Source of the DNA: Blastobasis lacticolella
Lineage: Eukaryota; Arthropoda; Insecta; Lepidoptera; Blastobasidae
NCBI GenBank assembly: GCA_905147135.1
Contig: LR990067.1
Span: 2,790,001 to 2,854,000, forward strand
DNA length: 64,000 bases
Direction: 5' to 3'
Shown here: piece after piece, positions 41,640-52,641 of the stretch
Numbering within the stretch: position 1 is the stretch's first letter
Layout of the letters: each line of letters starts with the position of its first letter
Notes under the pieces: generated by a model
The model's input: only the letters and a program-made list of their open reading frames with translations
The model's database searches: none
What the model was told of the DNA's origin: nothing
Position numbers and translations under genes: made by a program

Positions 41640-41960
41640 AAATAAATAATTCTTACCTGCGTAGTGCCTAATGAGAGGGAGCCTAAGCTTCGGGAGGATA
41701 CCAAGCTTTTTCGCTGCAGTCTTTGCTTTGGATTCGATGTACTGACCGAAGTTGAGATTTGAAGATAGCTCAACACCAAGAAGCTGAAACAGGAACATTC
41801 CGAAAAGTTGGAGTTAGATGGAATGGACTCCTTTTGTCGGAAAACAAACACGCCTGAGTTTTTGTTGCATTGAACGTCACCAGATTGTCTTCACCCCATG
41901 AACTGCCTTGAGAGCTATGTCCAACCGGTCAACCATGGCCTCTCAACAACACTGAATATC
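41640..41960 (-). mobile_element. Non-LTR RT fragment (thumb region)
   Basis: The minus strand encodes NATKTQACLF-like residues, then in another frame LLGVELSSNLNFGQYIESKA and KTAAKKLGILPKL. This is the post-palm region of a jockey-superfamily RT. It is frame-broken. The unit B copy is at 52,640-52,930. Confidence 0.7.
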
Positions 41961-42414
41961 GTCCCTGTTGGCTTTTGTCTCTGACAGATATCTATCCGTT
42001 ACCGCATCATGTGGCCCGCATGCCTGTTTGGCTGCCGTATTATATTTAAAAAAATATTTTTTTGCAGCGGGATTCATCGCGGTACCTCTAGCTTAGTGGT
42101 GACGCACATTGAAGACGATGCGCCGCGCGGCAACACTCGCAATCCAAGCTTGAAACGTTAGCTCTGATGGATGAATTTTTTCTAATTTTTTTTAATTTTC
42201 CCCCTTTGCGCATAGTGCGGCGCGATGTCAGTAGATGTCAACATGAGACGTCACACTTGACTGTTTCTTTGTACCAACAGTTCGAATCTTTCCTCCTAAT
42301 GTGATATAGTTCACATATAACGCATGTGAATGAAATAGGAAGTCGACCTGGACAAAAAAAGTTTGACCACTGATGTGTAAGTCCCTCCCCTTTTTCTGAT
42401 ACTGTAATACTCGT

Positions 42415-42515
42415 ATTCTAGTTTCTATAGAGAAATGACAGTGCTCGTCGAGCTTTACATTTAGTATGATAGCTGTCAAAATTAAAACTGTAATAACTCT
42501 GAAACTATTGGCTCT
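42415..42515. repeat. Palindrome-bearing ~115-bp repeat unit
   Basis: GTGCTCGTCGAGCTTTACAT, then TGATAGCTGTCA (one change from the palindrome) and AAACTGTAATAACTCTGAAA. Related to the units at 1.5-1.9 kb and 49.95-50.1 kb. Confidence 0.7.
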
Positions 42516-43004
42516 ATTGAGTTTTAAGGCGGTAGGATATCGCTTCTGCACATTCTTAATCCTATATAAATGAACAGCATAATATGGTGACTATATAACA
42601 GAGTTACATTCCAGAACACTGCACATTAAGGAGCAAATAAATAAATGAAGCTAGTAGGTATTTTAAATTGTGTAGTGATACGAGCAACAAAGCCTAGTGT
42701 ATGAGAACATTTTGCGGTCATTGCATCGTAATGTGATTTAAAAAATATAGATACTTACCTAGGTCTTTGACAACATATTTCCGTTCTAGTGGTATTTAGT
42801 ATCTTATTAGTTTTCTATTTTTTGTAAATGACATAACACTACTGTTCGCTTGCAGAACATAAGGTTTTATTAAAAAAACCAGAATTAGTTTTAAGATGTA
42901 TTAGAAATAAATAATTGCGAATCATTACAAGTTGTGATGCGTAGTGGTTCAAAACCCTCGTTTACTTAACAAAATGCTTAACATATATTTAATACGTAGA
43001 ATTT

Positions 43005-43360
43005 GCTCTAACGGAACGTATAGGCGCTCTCGGCAACATCGTCCCCCTCGCTGAAAGGTCCTCCTTTCAGGATTGTGATGAATCGGCAGGATGCAGAAGG
43101 CAGAGGCGGACCAATGGGCGGCAAATTATTCCTCTGGCGGTGGTGATGTCTCCCACGCATGAGGTGTAAACGGTGCACGCGACCGAGCTGCCAACACAAG
43201 GGCGGTGTGTTGTCCTCTTGAAGGATCACTAAATCGCCAATATTTAATATTTGTTCGGAGATTGACTGCCACTTTCCTGGATTGCAGTTCGGCGATGGAT
43301 TCTGATTGCCAGCGATCCCAGAAGTGCTTATAAAAACCGTACCTAGTACACTGCATCGAA
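43005..43360 (-). mobile_element. BEL/Pao pol C-terminal fragment
   Basis: The minus strand encodes HFWDRWQSESIAELQSRKVA and, after a frameshift near 43,230, VILQEDNTPPLCWQLGRVHR. WDRW..EY..ELQ and QEDNTPPL.W.LGRV are the signature of the domain at the end of BEL/Pao pol. Unit B copy at 53,929-54,284. Confidence 0.85.
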
Positions 43361-44279
43361 CTTTATAATTCTCAACATTTAGGTATTATCAAATGAAAGA
43401 TCTAGAAAGAAGAGTAACGCCTGAGGAAGTCGCGACGGCTCTTGGCCATTACTATGGCTGGATCTCTTACTATAATGGCTCCGCGATGACTCAGCACATA
43501 CACTCATAGTTCGCGCCATTTCTCGGATATTGCGCGCGAAACCACACTTGTGCTACCCGTGTGCATCGCGACGCATAGCTTCAGAACTTTTTTTTAAATT
43601 TTAGGCTATTCAGGCATTTGAACGCCATCTCATGGTGGTAAGTGACTACAGCTTATTAAAAAAATCGTGCATTATATGAAAGAATATTTATTGCCCAACT
43701 AAGAAAAAAATATATAGGTAGCCTATTCTCACCCTGGCCCTTCTATGGGGATGCCATGGTGAAAATCTACTCTCATCTGTTATGTAATGCAGCTACATAA
43801 TAATATATGTCAACGGTATCGTGCTAAATTATGATATTTTATAAAAGTCAAATGTAACTAGGTAGGTACTAGGTTATTAAGCTAACGTTATATAGAAAAG
43901 TTAACTTTAAAATAAATAAAATATCCGACTCGCACTTGGTCGATTTTTAGATGAGCGTATCATGCCCACACTCTTTTTTAGGGGTTGGATCCGCGCCTGA
44001 CAGGGATAATAGTTACACAACAACAAAAGTTTCATTCAAATTCATCCAGTAAGAAAGTAAGAAACAAACTAAAAAAAACATAAAAATCTTTATCTATTGC
44101 TATTCTTCATTGACTTTGACCTTGCCTTAATTTTTTTTTGTAATTATATTCATGTACAAACACACTTTTTACTGTTCAATTATACTATAGATGTTCACAC
44201 CAGGGTTCTACCTTGAGCCCTCACTTAGTAGTAGTAGGTTGAAGTGAAAGTGGGCTATTCATATCTTAAAGAACCGACA
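43361..44279. other. Noncoding interval of unit A
   Basis: No gene. It includes the empty target site for the MITE of unit B at ~43,868-43,871 (AACTAGGTAGGTACTAGG). Confidence 0.6.
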
Positions 44280-44475
44280 ACCGCTGGGGTAAACGAGTTC
44301 TTGAATGGAGACCGCGACTAGGCAAGCGTAGTGTGGGACGCCCTCCGGCCAGATGGAGTGACGATTTGCAGGCGGCTGCGAGTAGATGCTGGATGCGGCC
44401 GAAGGTGCATTGGCGCTGATTGACAGTGGCCTATGTCCAGCAGTGGACTATAGGCTGAGGATGACGACAATGTTT
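44280..44475 (+). mobile_element. RTE-type 3' end fragment
   Basis: The + strand reads RVLEWRPRLGKRSVGRPPAR-WSDDLQAAASRCWMRP then QWPMSSSGL, with GAGGATGACGACAATG at the end. It is RTE C-terminal sequence. Unit B's copy (55,455-55,645) lacks 12 bp. Confidence 0.8.
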
Positions 44476-44962
44476 GAAAGTGTGATGCAGCATAAAGTGA
44501 TAATTTGACATTGATGAACCTAAGGTTCCTATCCTTGTCATCGTCATTCTAGCAGTCAATACAGGTTATAATACAAGTAATAATAGAAAGAAATAAAAGT
44601 AATACAAGAAACAAAATAAGAAACAAAAAAATGATTTATTTTCCTCAAATTTATAGATAAGATCTTATTGGAATAATAAATATATCTTAGCCGTTGTTTA
44701 ATCGATCATTTATTTCATCTCTTTGATGTTTCGGTTATGTAGTTGTACAAATATAATATTACCCTCCCCCATTATTTCTTCTCTCCTGCACTAGGCAGTG
44801 AAAATATAGGCCTATTTCGATCACAATATTTAATAGGCGGCTGGTAAATACGTCTATTTTACCTTTTAGTCCGCCAATGTATTTAGTGCATAAAGCTTTA
44901 ATACATAGATTACCTACTCTTCCCGTATCGTTTTTCTCATTTTCAAGGCGCTCTCCTGCCTT

Positions 44963-45931
44963 TTAGTCTCTCTCAATCTCTGCCACACAATCGTTGTGAG
45001 TGAGGTCAATTATGTACAGTCTTCTGCAATAGGTCGCTACTATTATGTGACCACGGATAGTCTCAATCAATTCGATCTGATTTACTCGAATTCGGTCTAG
45101 AAATGCCATTATTCTCTCAATTATTTTTATACCTTCCGAATTATCTAAATCTATGGTAAAATCTGGGTTAGTCCTTGGATTGATATCTTGAACACTGTTC
45201 ATGTTGAGGTAGACGTTGATGCCAACTTTAGTGTCATTATATAAGACGGCTGCTATCAAATGTGACCTAAACAGGAGCGGCGTGGATATTAGCTTATAGT
45301 TACGGTGGCTTTCCGGGTTATATATTCGCCAAAATACACGGGGATCGCTTGAACTAAACCCAAATCTTTTCAGCTCTTCCATCGCTGTATGCGCTTCTCC
45401 ATAAGTGTCACGTGCATGATCCGTTGGAGTTGAGAAAATCGTTTTCATCTGCTTATCTTCAATCGTTGCTACATACATGTCATGCCCAAACAATCTCAGC
45501 ACACGTAGTTTCCCATCGACATATTTAACTGACAATATCCGATCAAGATTACTGTTAGCCAGTTCGCTGTCCTCGTAACTTACTTCTTTGCCTTTGATTA
45601 TGATTTTCATCTTACAAAATTTCACATCGTCGTTGTCTGAACCTAATTTGTGGTAAAATATTTCGTCGCCTACCAGGAACCATGATCGCGGATGACTAAT
45701 GATGCAAGAAGGTTCAAAATCGATCGACATATCTTCGTTCGCTTTGGGTATGATTCGCACTTTTTTGTTCATCACCGACCTTTCGACAATTTCAAAGGCT
45801 ATAACATCATCACTTTCAATGTAATTCGTAAATTTTAATCCATAGTATTTCCTTTCTATCTCCCGATGCGATTTTGTGTCAAAATAGACAACAGTGCCGG
45901 CATTGCTTAAGTTAATGATGCCAGTAATCAA
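44963..45931 (-). pseudogene. F-box family copy lacking the F-box (381-bp deletion)
   Basis: Its C-terminal ~318 codons are almost the same as those of the intact gene at 56,148-57,455 (SHREIERKYYGLKFTNYIES; VRIIPKANEDMSIDFEPSCI; IETIRGHIIVATYCRRLYII). Between 45,914 and 45,917 a deletion of exactly 381 bp (127 codons) removes the start codon, the F-box and the linker, and joins upstream DNA in frame. An in-frame TAG lies a few codons before the junction, and no ATG precedes the shared part; the first ATG is internal. It could be transcribed from the retained upstream region, but as a Skp1-binding protein it is dead. Calling it a pseudogene is an inference from the lost start and F-box. Confidence 0.88.
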
Positions 45932-46125
45932 CTAAAGAACATTTATTTGCAAAATAACGGTCTGATCCTTGCACACAACACAAACAACTTGATGTTTATT
46001 ACTACTAATTTCCTTAATTACTTCATTAAGTTTATATTTTCCTGGTCCACACTATAGCATAAACTAACACAAAATGCACGAATTTAACCAATAATGTTGC
46101 CTTACTATTAATAACCGAAGTGCAT

Positions 46126-46133
46126 TATCGATA
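46126..46133. promoter_or_regulatory. TATCGATA (DRE-like palindrome), unit A
   Basis: A perfect TATCGATA lies at the position equivalent to 57,692-57,699, upstream of the F-box-less copy. In flies this is the DREF-binding element; function here is inferred. Confidence 0.3.
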
Positions 46134-46979
46134 TCCATTCTTATCTTACTTTATTTATCACTTAACTATGCAGTATCACAGCTAAATGCCTACTACAGTC
46201 TTGTACAGCCTCATGCAAATGACGCATAGGCAAGGTGTGTGGGTGAAGAGCCTCATGAGTCATTACGGGCTGTGATCGTTTGTTGTATTCGCACTTTACT
46301 GTCCCAAATTATACGGTGTATTGCGGTCTACTGACTATTTTTTTTTACATACTTGTTATACTTCAACGCGCTTCAAAAAGCCGAGCAACCATAATACGGG
46401 TGCCACTGATTGTCCCGCTAAGCTAATGGCCGAGAAAAGATATATAAATACAATAGATTATGAGGGCGCCAAAAAATGTTAAACATTGATAGATATTAGT
46501 TTGAACGTTAATTTGTTATTTTTAATTTACATTATATTACAGGTAGATAGTTCCTTTATTTGTTACTAACCCCGCAATGACCGCGCGCTGTCCCACTAAC
46601 CTTAAATCATATGATACCTAAATTGCAAACATGCACATAACGAACATATTCTTTGCCAGTATAGAATCTTTTTGCTGACGCGAATATCTTTTATAATAAA
46701 AATATAACCTACTCTCAATTTCTAAGTTAATATATGATATAATATATGTGTACTTCGTCATATTTTGCTAGTGATTATTTTAATATATATAAAAAACCAT
46801 TCTATGTTAATTTAGGATCTGTAATTACTCGCCTGAAACACAGGGTATCATATTATCCTAGCTCAGGCAAAAAATATGTTTTATTTTTACCTTTTACGTG
46901 TGTTTTACATCTAAAATTGAAATGTATTTTACAAGATTTAATAAACTTTTTATTTATTATTATTATTATTTACTTACTA
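46134..46979. other. 5' flank of the deleted F-box copy, noncoding
   Basis: It holds the empty site CTACTACAGTCTTGTACAGC (46,195-46,215) corresponding to the RTE target at 6,997. The 82-codon ORF at 46,746-46,994 is AT-rich, present in both units, and resembles no protein I know. Confidence 0.55.
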
Positions 46980-47040
46980 CACCCAGACCCGTAACAAAAA
47001 TTGAAGTTCATCATTTCAATTTATGATCGTAATCCTCTCC
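46980..47040 (-). mobile_element. SINE 3' remnant
   Basis: ACACCCAGACCCGTAACAAA and GTTCATCATTTCAATTT after a TTATTATT run: the tail half of the SINE family, head missing. Confidence 0.65.
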
Positions 47041-47136
47041 TCTGCATAAGTAATCATTCTCAATGTAAGTAGTCATTGTTATTTGACGGCAGCAATAGAT
47101 AACTCTTCTAGTGGACTCCACAACCTTGATAGACTT

Positions 47137-47560
47137 GTAGCGACATCTATTGCTCCACTAGGGAAACTCAACGATACTCACATTACGAGTACACGAACAC
47201 AAGGTTGGCAAGCATCCGCACATAGATGGCGCTAACAATCCTACATCGCGCTAGAGAATGCGCCAACTTCCACGGCATATATACAATTTCCGACGATCAA
47301 CTGTTGGACCCTTGGTCCCCTGGTCACAACACCCGGCCAGGTGGGTAATTACCCTTTTCTACCTTCTCACCATCTTCGCTTGCCAACATTGGCGGCTACC
47401 ATTATCCTGCACCGCCAAAGTGGTGACCCCGACGTGGTCCTTACGTCTTCCCTATGTGACTCCCGCACACAGTAGTCACAGCCTTGACCATAGTCGGCAC
47501 AACGCGTGCATCCTGGTCGATCACCTGCGGCATCTCACTGTCCCCACTCAGTCTCGACTC
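47137..47560 (+). mobile_element. Gypsy-type LTR/leader fragment with candidate PBS
   Basis: TGTAGCGACATC starts a ~280-bp LTR-like block including ACGGCATATATACA (TATA-like) and ACACCCGGCCAGGTGGGT. It is followed by GCCAAAGTGGTGACCCCGAC, which has the look of a primer-binding site after an LTR. The next ~120 bp may be leader/gag sequence. At ~47,570 it is fused to the endonuclease fragment. LTR ends are not certain. Confidence 0.5.
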
Positions 47561-47569
47561 TCCTCGGTC

Positions 47570-48255
47570 TCATGTCCCAAGAGGGACATCAACGGACACC
47601 CGATAACTGTCTGGGTAGGTGGTGAGCAGAAGGTTTAATGAAGAGGGATCACGGCCCACAACATCCGGTAAGTAGGTGGGTTCTGACACCAGTTGCGTGA
47701 GACCATGGGCCAGAGAAAATTCATGGACGGTCCTCCCGGCCGGGTTAGTAGGACGGCTTGACCCTAGCCACTCAGTGTGGTGGCCGTTAAAGTCTCCTAG
47801 GACTACCAACTCGGCTGAAGGATACCGCTCAAGGCTTTGTCGGTAGCGCATTGTATGTGCTCGAAATACCGATTTGTCTCACCTACGCCGTGACGGTTGT
47901 TGTATAGGCATGCCTAGACACGGGATAGACTCTCCTGTTCTACGCACCACCATACCACAGATTCGTCACTTCATTCTATGGCATTAAAACGTCGACAGCA
48001 GATATCACCTCTGACGAATAGGCACACACCATCGCGAGGTGTAAACCTGTGTTCCAACTTGTATCCAGGATAGTGGAGATACGAAGTGTCAGCCGGAGGT
48101 GAAATCTGTGTTTCCGTCAGGAAAAGTAACGCGGGCTTCGCCGTCTCTAGGTGGTGATGTACGGCGTTCAGATTGGAGTGTAGTCCCCTGATATTACAAA
48201 AGTCCACTCGAGTCTTAGCGTAGGTAGATAGCCAAGGCAAATTCCGTAGGCACAT
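47570..48255 (-). mobile_element. CR1/jockey-type endonuclease fragment
   Basis: FCNIRGLHSNLNAVHHHL..., LTETQI, GVCLFVRGD, then LVVLGDFNGHHTEWLGS and PDSYRVSVDVPLGT; the same family as 9,345-10,180. A frameshift lies between the two parts (47,851-47,971). The other end is cut where the LTR-like block starts. Confidence 0.85.
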
Positions 48256-48351
48256 GAAATATCAAATGACATGATAAAAAAAGTAAGAAATATTTAGCAC
48301 TTAAATAACAAATTAGCAATCAAATGATAGAACAAAATACCCACCCAATAC

Positions 48352-49060
48352 TTACTGCTCAAAGAATACGCTACTTAGCAATTTACGCTCTGCGTGAACG
48401 CTTGTATTATAAACATCAAGATGGAACGCCCGATTCCAATATTGAATTACAACTTCTGGTCGCCCGAATAAGATACGAATTCTGTCTGTAATTAGTAGAG
48501 GCTTGGGGATACATAAATGGTACCTTACGACGACCACCATAACCTCTAGGTTCCTGAAACTGCAATTTACTGAGTAATTTGGGACAGTTAAAAAGTAAGT
48601 CACATCTGCAATATCGCGTCGGAAAGAAAATGGCATTAAATGGAATTTTTTACATAAATCGAAATATAGCTCCGACTTATAATAAATTTAAGGTCTTTTG
48701 CACAGGTACTTCATAAACCTAATCTGAACACTTTCGAGTGTTGTTTTGTAAACGTCATAGATGGGATTCCATATTTGAGAAGCGTACTCTAAGGTGCTTC
48801 TTACATATGCGCAATATAAGATTTTGAAAGTCTTAACGTTTTTAAAAATCCTTGAAAACGCATGAGAAAACTCAATGACTTCAATGCCTTGGCAACAATG
48901 CTCTCAATGTGGTAATTATAGACCAATTTGTGGTCTAGTACAACACCCAAGTCTCTAATTGAAGTATCCCTAGTAATTGACTGGTTTCCAAGGAGATAGT
49001 TATACATAACAGGTATAGGTTTACGAGTAATCATTATAGTTCTATCGCTTATCCCGGCCT
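48352..49060 (-). mobile_element. Jockey-superfamily RT C-terminal fragment
   Basis: SITRDTSIRDLGVVLDHKLV and SIVAKALKSLSFLMR (48,801-49,050), then after a frameshift LPFSFRRDIADVTYFL-type sequence (48,352-48,636) with PFSFRRDIADVTYF. This is the thumb and C terminus of an RT of the jockey/CR1 kind. It begins exactly where the RTE fragment ends (~49,055). Confidence 0.75.
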
Positions 49061-49930
49061 CTGCCTTCTTCTCCACTTCGTATGGTCTTCGGCATCCTCG
49101 CATCGTAAGCTGTTGGCTCTCGCATCCGACTTAGCGATGACAATCCATCGCTTCTTGGGTCGCCCACGTTGCCTCCTTCCTGATACCGGCAGGTTCAGGC
49201 ACCTATTTCCCACGTATCCCTGAGGCTTACGCAATCCGTGACCAAACCAGCGCAGGCGAGCCTCCTCGATCATGTCCGCGATATCCTTCACGCCAAGACT
49301 GCCACGGATGTATTCATTACGTACTCGATCGAGCCGTGTAACTCCGCACATCCAGCGCACCATTTTCATTTCGTTGGCGTGAAGTTCGCGAACGTGTTTC
49401 TTCAGCACTGGCCATGTCTCGCAGCCATAGAGCATCACAGGTCTAATTATACTCTTGTATATAAGCCTTTTAAGCTTGAGAGAGATTTTAGGAACACAGA
49501 TGACTGCCGTGAGTTCCCGCCACTTGGTTCAGGCTGCATAGATTCGGAACTTGACATCGAGAGCGATATTGCCAGACTCGTGCATCACGGATCCGAGGTA
49601 TTTGGATTTATCTGTTCTATTGACAGTTTCGATACCTATACGGATGGTGTCGGTATCCGCGCTGCAGCTGGCGATATACTCTGTTTTGGCGACGTTCAGT
49701 TTCGAAACACCGTTTACTAGCACATCCTTCCACGTGTTTAGCCTGGTCTCGAGGCCCTGCCTAGGCTTGCTCACCACTACGATGTCGTCAGCGTACATCA
49801 TAAGCCAGGGAGGCATGTCCTGAATTTCTGCTGGGTGGGCATCGATCACAATGCAAAACAAGTAAGGGCTCAGCACAGAACCCGGCTACAGCCCGGCTTG
49901 AAGCTGTATTGGCATTCCTGACGAAATCTC
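49055..49930 (-). mobile_element. RTE-type RT fragment (YADD to C terminus)
   Basis: LSPYLFCIVIDAHPAEIQD and LMMYADDIVVVSKP (catalytic YADD), KLNVAKTEYIASCSADTDTI, SKYLGSVMHE, then after a frameshift near 49,440-49,530 MLYGCETWPVLKKHVREL, RWMCGVTRLDRVRNEYIRGS and GRRQRGRPKKRWIVI. The start of RT and the endonuclease are lacking. Confidence 0.88.
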
Positions 49931-49949
49931 TGGTCAATAATGCGTTCGA

Positions 49950-50120
49950 ATAGCATAGAGATCTTCATTTTGGGTGACAGCTGTCAAACTTAAAACTGTA
50001 ATAACTCTGAAACTATTGGTCCTAAAACACTAGTTCCTGAAGAGAATTTATACTTCTCGTAGCGATCTACATTGTTGATGTCAGCTGTCAAGCTATAAAC
50101 TGGAATAACTTCGAAGGATC
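49950..50120. repeat. Palindrome-bearing repeat, two units
   Basis: TGACAGCTGTCA at 49,975-49,986, then GTAATAACTCTGAAACTATT and GGTCCTAAAACACTAGTTCC, and a second unit with TGTCAGCTGTCA near 50,079. It matches the units at 1.5-1.9 kb. Confidence 0.8.
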
Positions 50121-50599
50121 GCTCACGAAAATTGTAGAAATTGTATGGTCTCTCTGAAAATTGTATAATTGTTTTTTGGTCGTGCCGGCCACTATTATTT
50201 TAGTCCAAAATGAATGGTATCCTTTTTGTATGTTTCACGTGTAAAAGTGTCGTAAAAGCTCTCTCTTGTAAATTTCTCGTGCGAACGTGGCCTAACTTGA
50301 AAAACCAGAATAACACCACCGTTTTCTTTGTTGTCACCGCGCGGTGCGCCGCGCAGTGCACTGCACTGCATGAGTGGGCATCGAGCCTAATATCAGGCGC
50401 CGAGCTAGCGGTTTTGAGAGCGTCTCAAAGATGCCAAGGTAGACGTTTCACGTGTAAACCAACCGTCGTGTGTTTCAACACAGCCCCGACGTTTTCCAAA
50501 AAGGATTTCGTCAACAATGTCTTTTCTATAAATTCAATTTTTTTTTAACTATTTCATAAATATTATTTACAATAAAACAATTACTTCTGTCATCATCAT
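50121..50599. other. Noncoding, shared with window start
   Basis: About 50,405-50,500 matches 1-95. GCGCGGTGCGCCGCGCAGTG at ~50,338 is a short GC-rich palindromic spot. No gene. Confidence 0.5.
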
Positions 50600-50880
50600 T
50601 ATCATGCTTTACCTACCAGAAACGCCTACTGCTGGGCATAGGCCTCCCCCAGAGCTGTCCACAAAAACTGGTCTTGTGCTTGTCTTTGTGCTTTCGGTAT
50701 CCAGCTGGTACCTGCGATCGTTGGTACATCTTGTGGGAGGCCAACCTGCTTCGCCTCACGATACGTGGTCGCCACTTGGGCAGTTTACTATTTTATCGGC
50801 CATCTGTTCTGCGAGTTATGTGCCTTGCCTTAAGCTTGGCAATCCTTCGTGCTATGTCGGAACTACATTATGTACTTGTG
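50600..50880 (-). mobile_element. RTE-type 3' end fragment
   Basis: CATCATCATTATCATGC at the left is the TGATGA-type end in inverse. To the right, CCTACTGCTGGGCATAGGCC, CTCCCCCAGAGCTGTCC and CCAGCTGGTACCTGCGATCG are the inverse of an RTE C terminus like that at 8,960-9,076. Confidence 0.8.
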
Positions 50881-50896
50881 AATTTCTATTCAGGAT

Positions 50897-52207
50897 TTAT
50901 ATAAGTGCGTTTGGAATGTTACGATAGCACGATCGTAGGATGTTTCTTACTTGTTTTGTTGTGTTCACGGATAAGGTAGCCTTACCTGATACTTTTATTA
51001 ACTCGTACAATAACTCTTCACTCTGAAACGTAGTTTCAAGGTGGTATTTTTTAGATAAAGAATCTTTGACTGGGATCTCTACAGCACACTCATTATGAGT
51101 GAGATCGATTATGTACAATCTAAAATCATTGATTGCTACTATTATGTGTCCACGAAGAGTTTCTATCACTTCGAACTGACCTAATAAGCCTTTTCCGGAA
51201 GTTTTGATTTTTATAGTCAAATTTTCATTTTGAATAACATGATTCATATTGAGGTAGAATTTGATTTCATGTGTTAAGTTACCTGCTAAAAAATTAGGCC
51301 CATTCACGACTCGCCACAGTATTAGATCATCAAATACTTCGTCGTTTGTCGAGGTTTTGATTATGCACATCCGATGAAGGTCGCACTACCTAAAAACGAA
51401 TCTCGTAAAATATTCCATAATTTCATACACATCCACATGAGAGCGGTATGGACGCTCGTTTAAAGAATAAATAATCTTCATTTGCTTATTTTCAATTGTT
51501 ACTATCAATATATCGTTCTGGTTTTTTCCCAGAACATATATTTTCTCACCGATATATCCAACGGACCATATCAAGTCAAGATCGTTGTCACCCAGTTCGC
51601 TATGTTCGTAGCTCACTTTTTCACCTTTGACTGTAATTTTGATCTTGCAAAACTTTAGCTTGCGTTCCTTTTTATCAGATTTATTAAAAAAAAATTCATC
51701 GCCCACGAGAAGCCACGATCGCATCTCACCAAAGCGATAATAAGGTTCAATATCGATCGACATATCTTCGTTCGCTTTGAGGATGATTCGCACAGTAACA
51801 GTCTTTCGTATATTTCCAATGCTGTAACATCATCTCTTTCACTATACTTGATAAAGCCGAATCCGTAGCATTTCTTTTCCATCTCATAGCCTAATTTTAC
51901 GTTGAATTAAATAACAGTATCTGTACAATATGAAGACATTGAATATAAGAGAAAGGATATAATACAATTTTTTTTTAAATTTATCAAGAATGGATGTAAA
52001 TTATCGTACGGGTACGGGGTGACTCTAACTTTCTGATACTGTTTCCCATAGCGAAAAAGAGCGATACAGATCTCTCCAAGACAGACCCGACTTCCGACGG
52101 CTATCTTCGTAGATGCGTGGGTATTCTTGAGAACACAGTCTTTTCCTGGATTCTTCTCCGAGATTGTGCACAACCCTCTGCCAGTGGAGCGAAACTTTGC
52201 TGAAGTT
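50897..52207 (-). pseudogene. F-box pseudogene, unit A (cut at unit junction)
   Basis: Close to the gene at 35,860. Visible parts: the end of the F-box (FSKVSLHWQ... to ~52,150), ERDDVTALEIYER, DEFFFNKSDKKE, VSYEHSELGDNDLDLIWSV, GYIGEKIYVLG, IETLRGHIIVAI and LYIIDLTHN. Lesions: N terminus lost at the unit junction (52,207); a TAA in the TVIYF region (~51,905); a small deletion after EIYER (~51,800) causing a frameshift; a TAG after FVFR (~51,383). The family's usual stop is lost, so the last frame runs ~45 codons past the normal end to 50,897. Confidence 0.9.
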
Positions 52208-52403
52208 ATAATGTATCGATATAATAGAGACTTTTTTTATGCTACATACTTACAAGTTTGGAACCCTAAAAATGGATAACGATAAAAGGTGCAGCACTGG
52301 TTAATAATATGTAGTTGTTTTCTACATTCATTCATTAATTAATAAAACCAAGAGTATGAAATAAATAATTCTTAATTCTGCGTAGTGCCTAAGCTTCGGG
52401 AGG

Positions 52404-52641
52404 TTTTTTTTTTTTTTTTTACAAATTCACACTCCGCCATCTAGCCCCAAACTAAGCTTGTACTATGGATGCTAGATAACTGATATACTACTTAAATACA
52501 TACTTATTATACATAGAACACCCAGACCCGTAACAGAAATTAAAATTCACCATTTCAATTTCTGCCCAGCCGGGAATCGAACCCGGGACCTCTTGCGTGG
52601 CAGACCGGCATGTTGACCATTGAACCACTCAGGTCGTCAAA
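52404..52641 (-). mobile_element. Full-length tRNA-derived SINE, ~238 bp
   Basis: On the minus strand the head has a perfect pol III A box, TGGTTCAATGG (52,618-52,628), and B box, GGTTCGATTCC (52,572-52,582). The body follows with ATTTCTGTTACGGGTCTGGG, and the end is GGGGCTAGATGGCGGAGTG plus a T17-18 run on the + strand (the poly(A) tail). It is absent from unit A at 41,693 and present in unit C. Confidence 0.9.

Larger units (their letters stand above)
41491..52207. repeat. Tandem amplicon unit A (10.7 kb)
   Basis: It starts ATAATGTATCGATATAATAG at 41,491 and ends within an F-box coding sequence at 52,207, where the same start sequence of unit B follows. Contents in order: RT fragment, palindrome repeat, BEL tail, RTE tail, F-box copy lacking its F-box, LTR-like piece, endonuclease fragment, jockey and RTE fragments, palindrome repeat, RTE tail, F-box pseudogene. 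Confidence 0.95.

Noticed and set aside
46746..46994. An 82-codon ORF conserved in units A and B (46,746 and 58,312) as a small gene
   Set aside because: It is the same only because the units are recent duplicates; composition is AT-rich and the end runs into a SINE tail.
47258..47638. A 126-codon + strand ORF (also at 58,792) as a gene
   Set aside because: It crosses an LTR-like leader and the antisense of an endonuclease fragment, so it is a chance frame.
50604..50927. A 107-codon + strand ORF (also at 62,130)
   Set aside because: It is antisense to an RTE 3' end and has no domain of its own.
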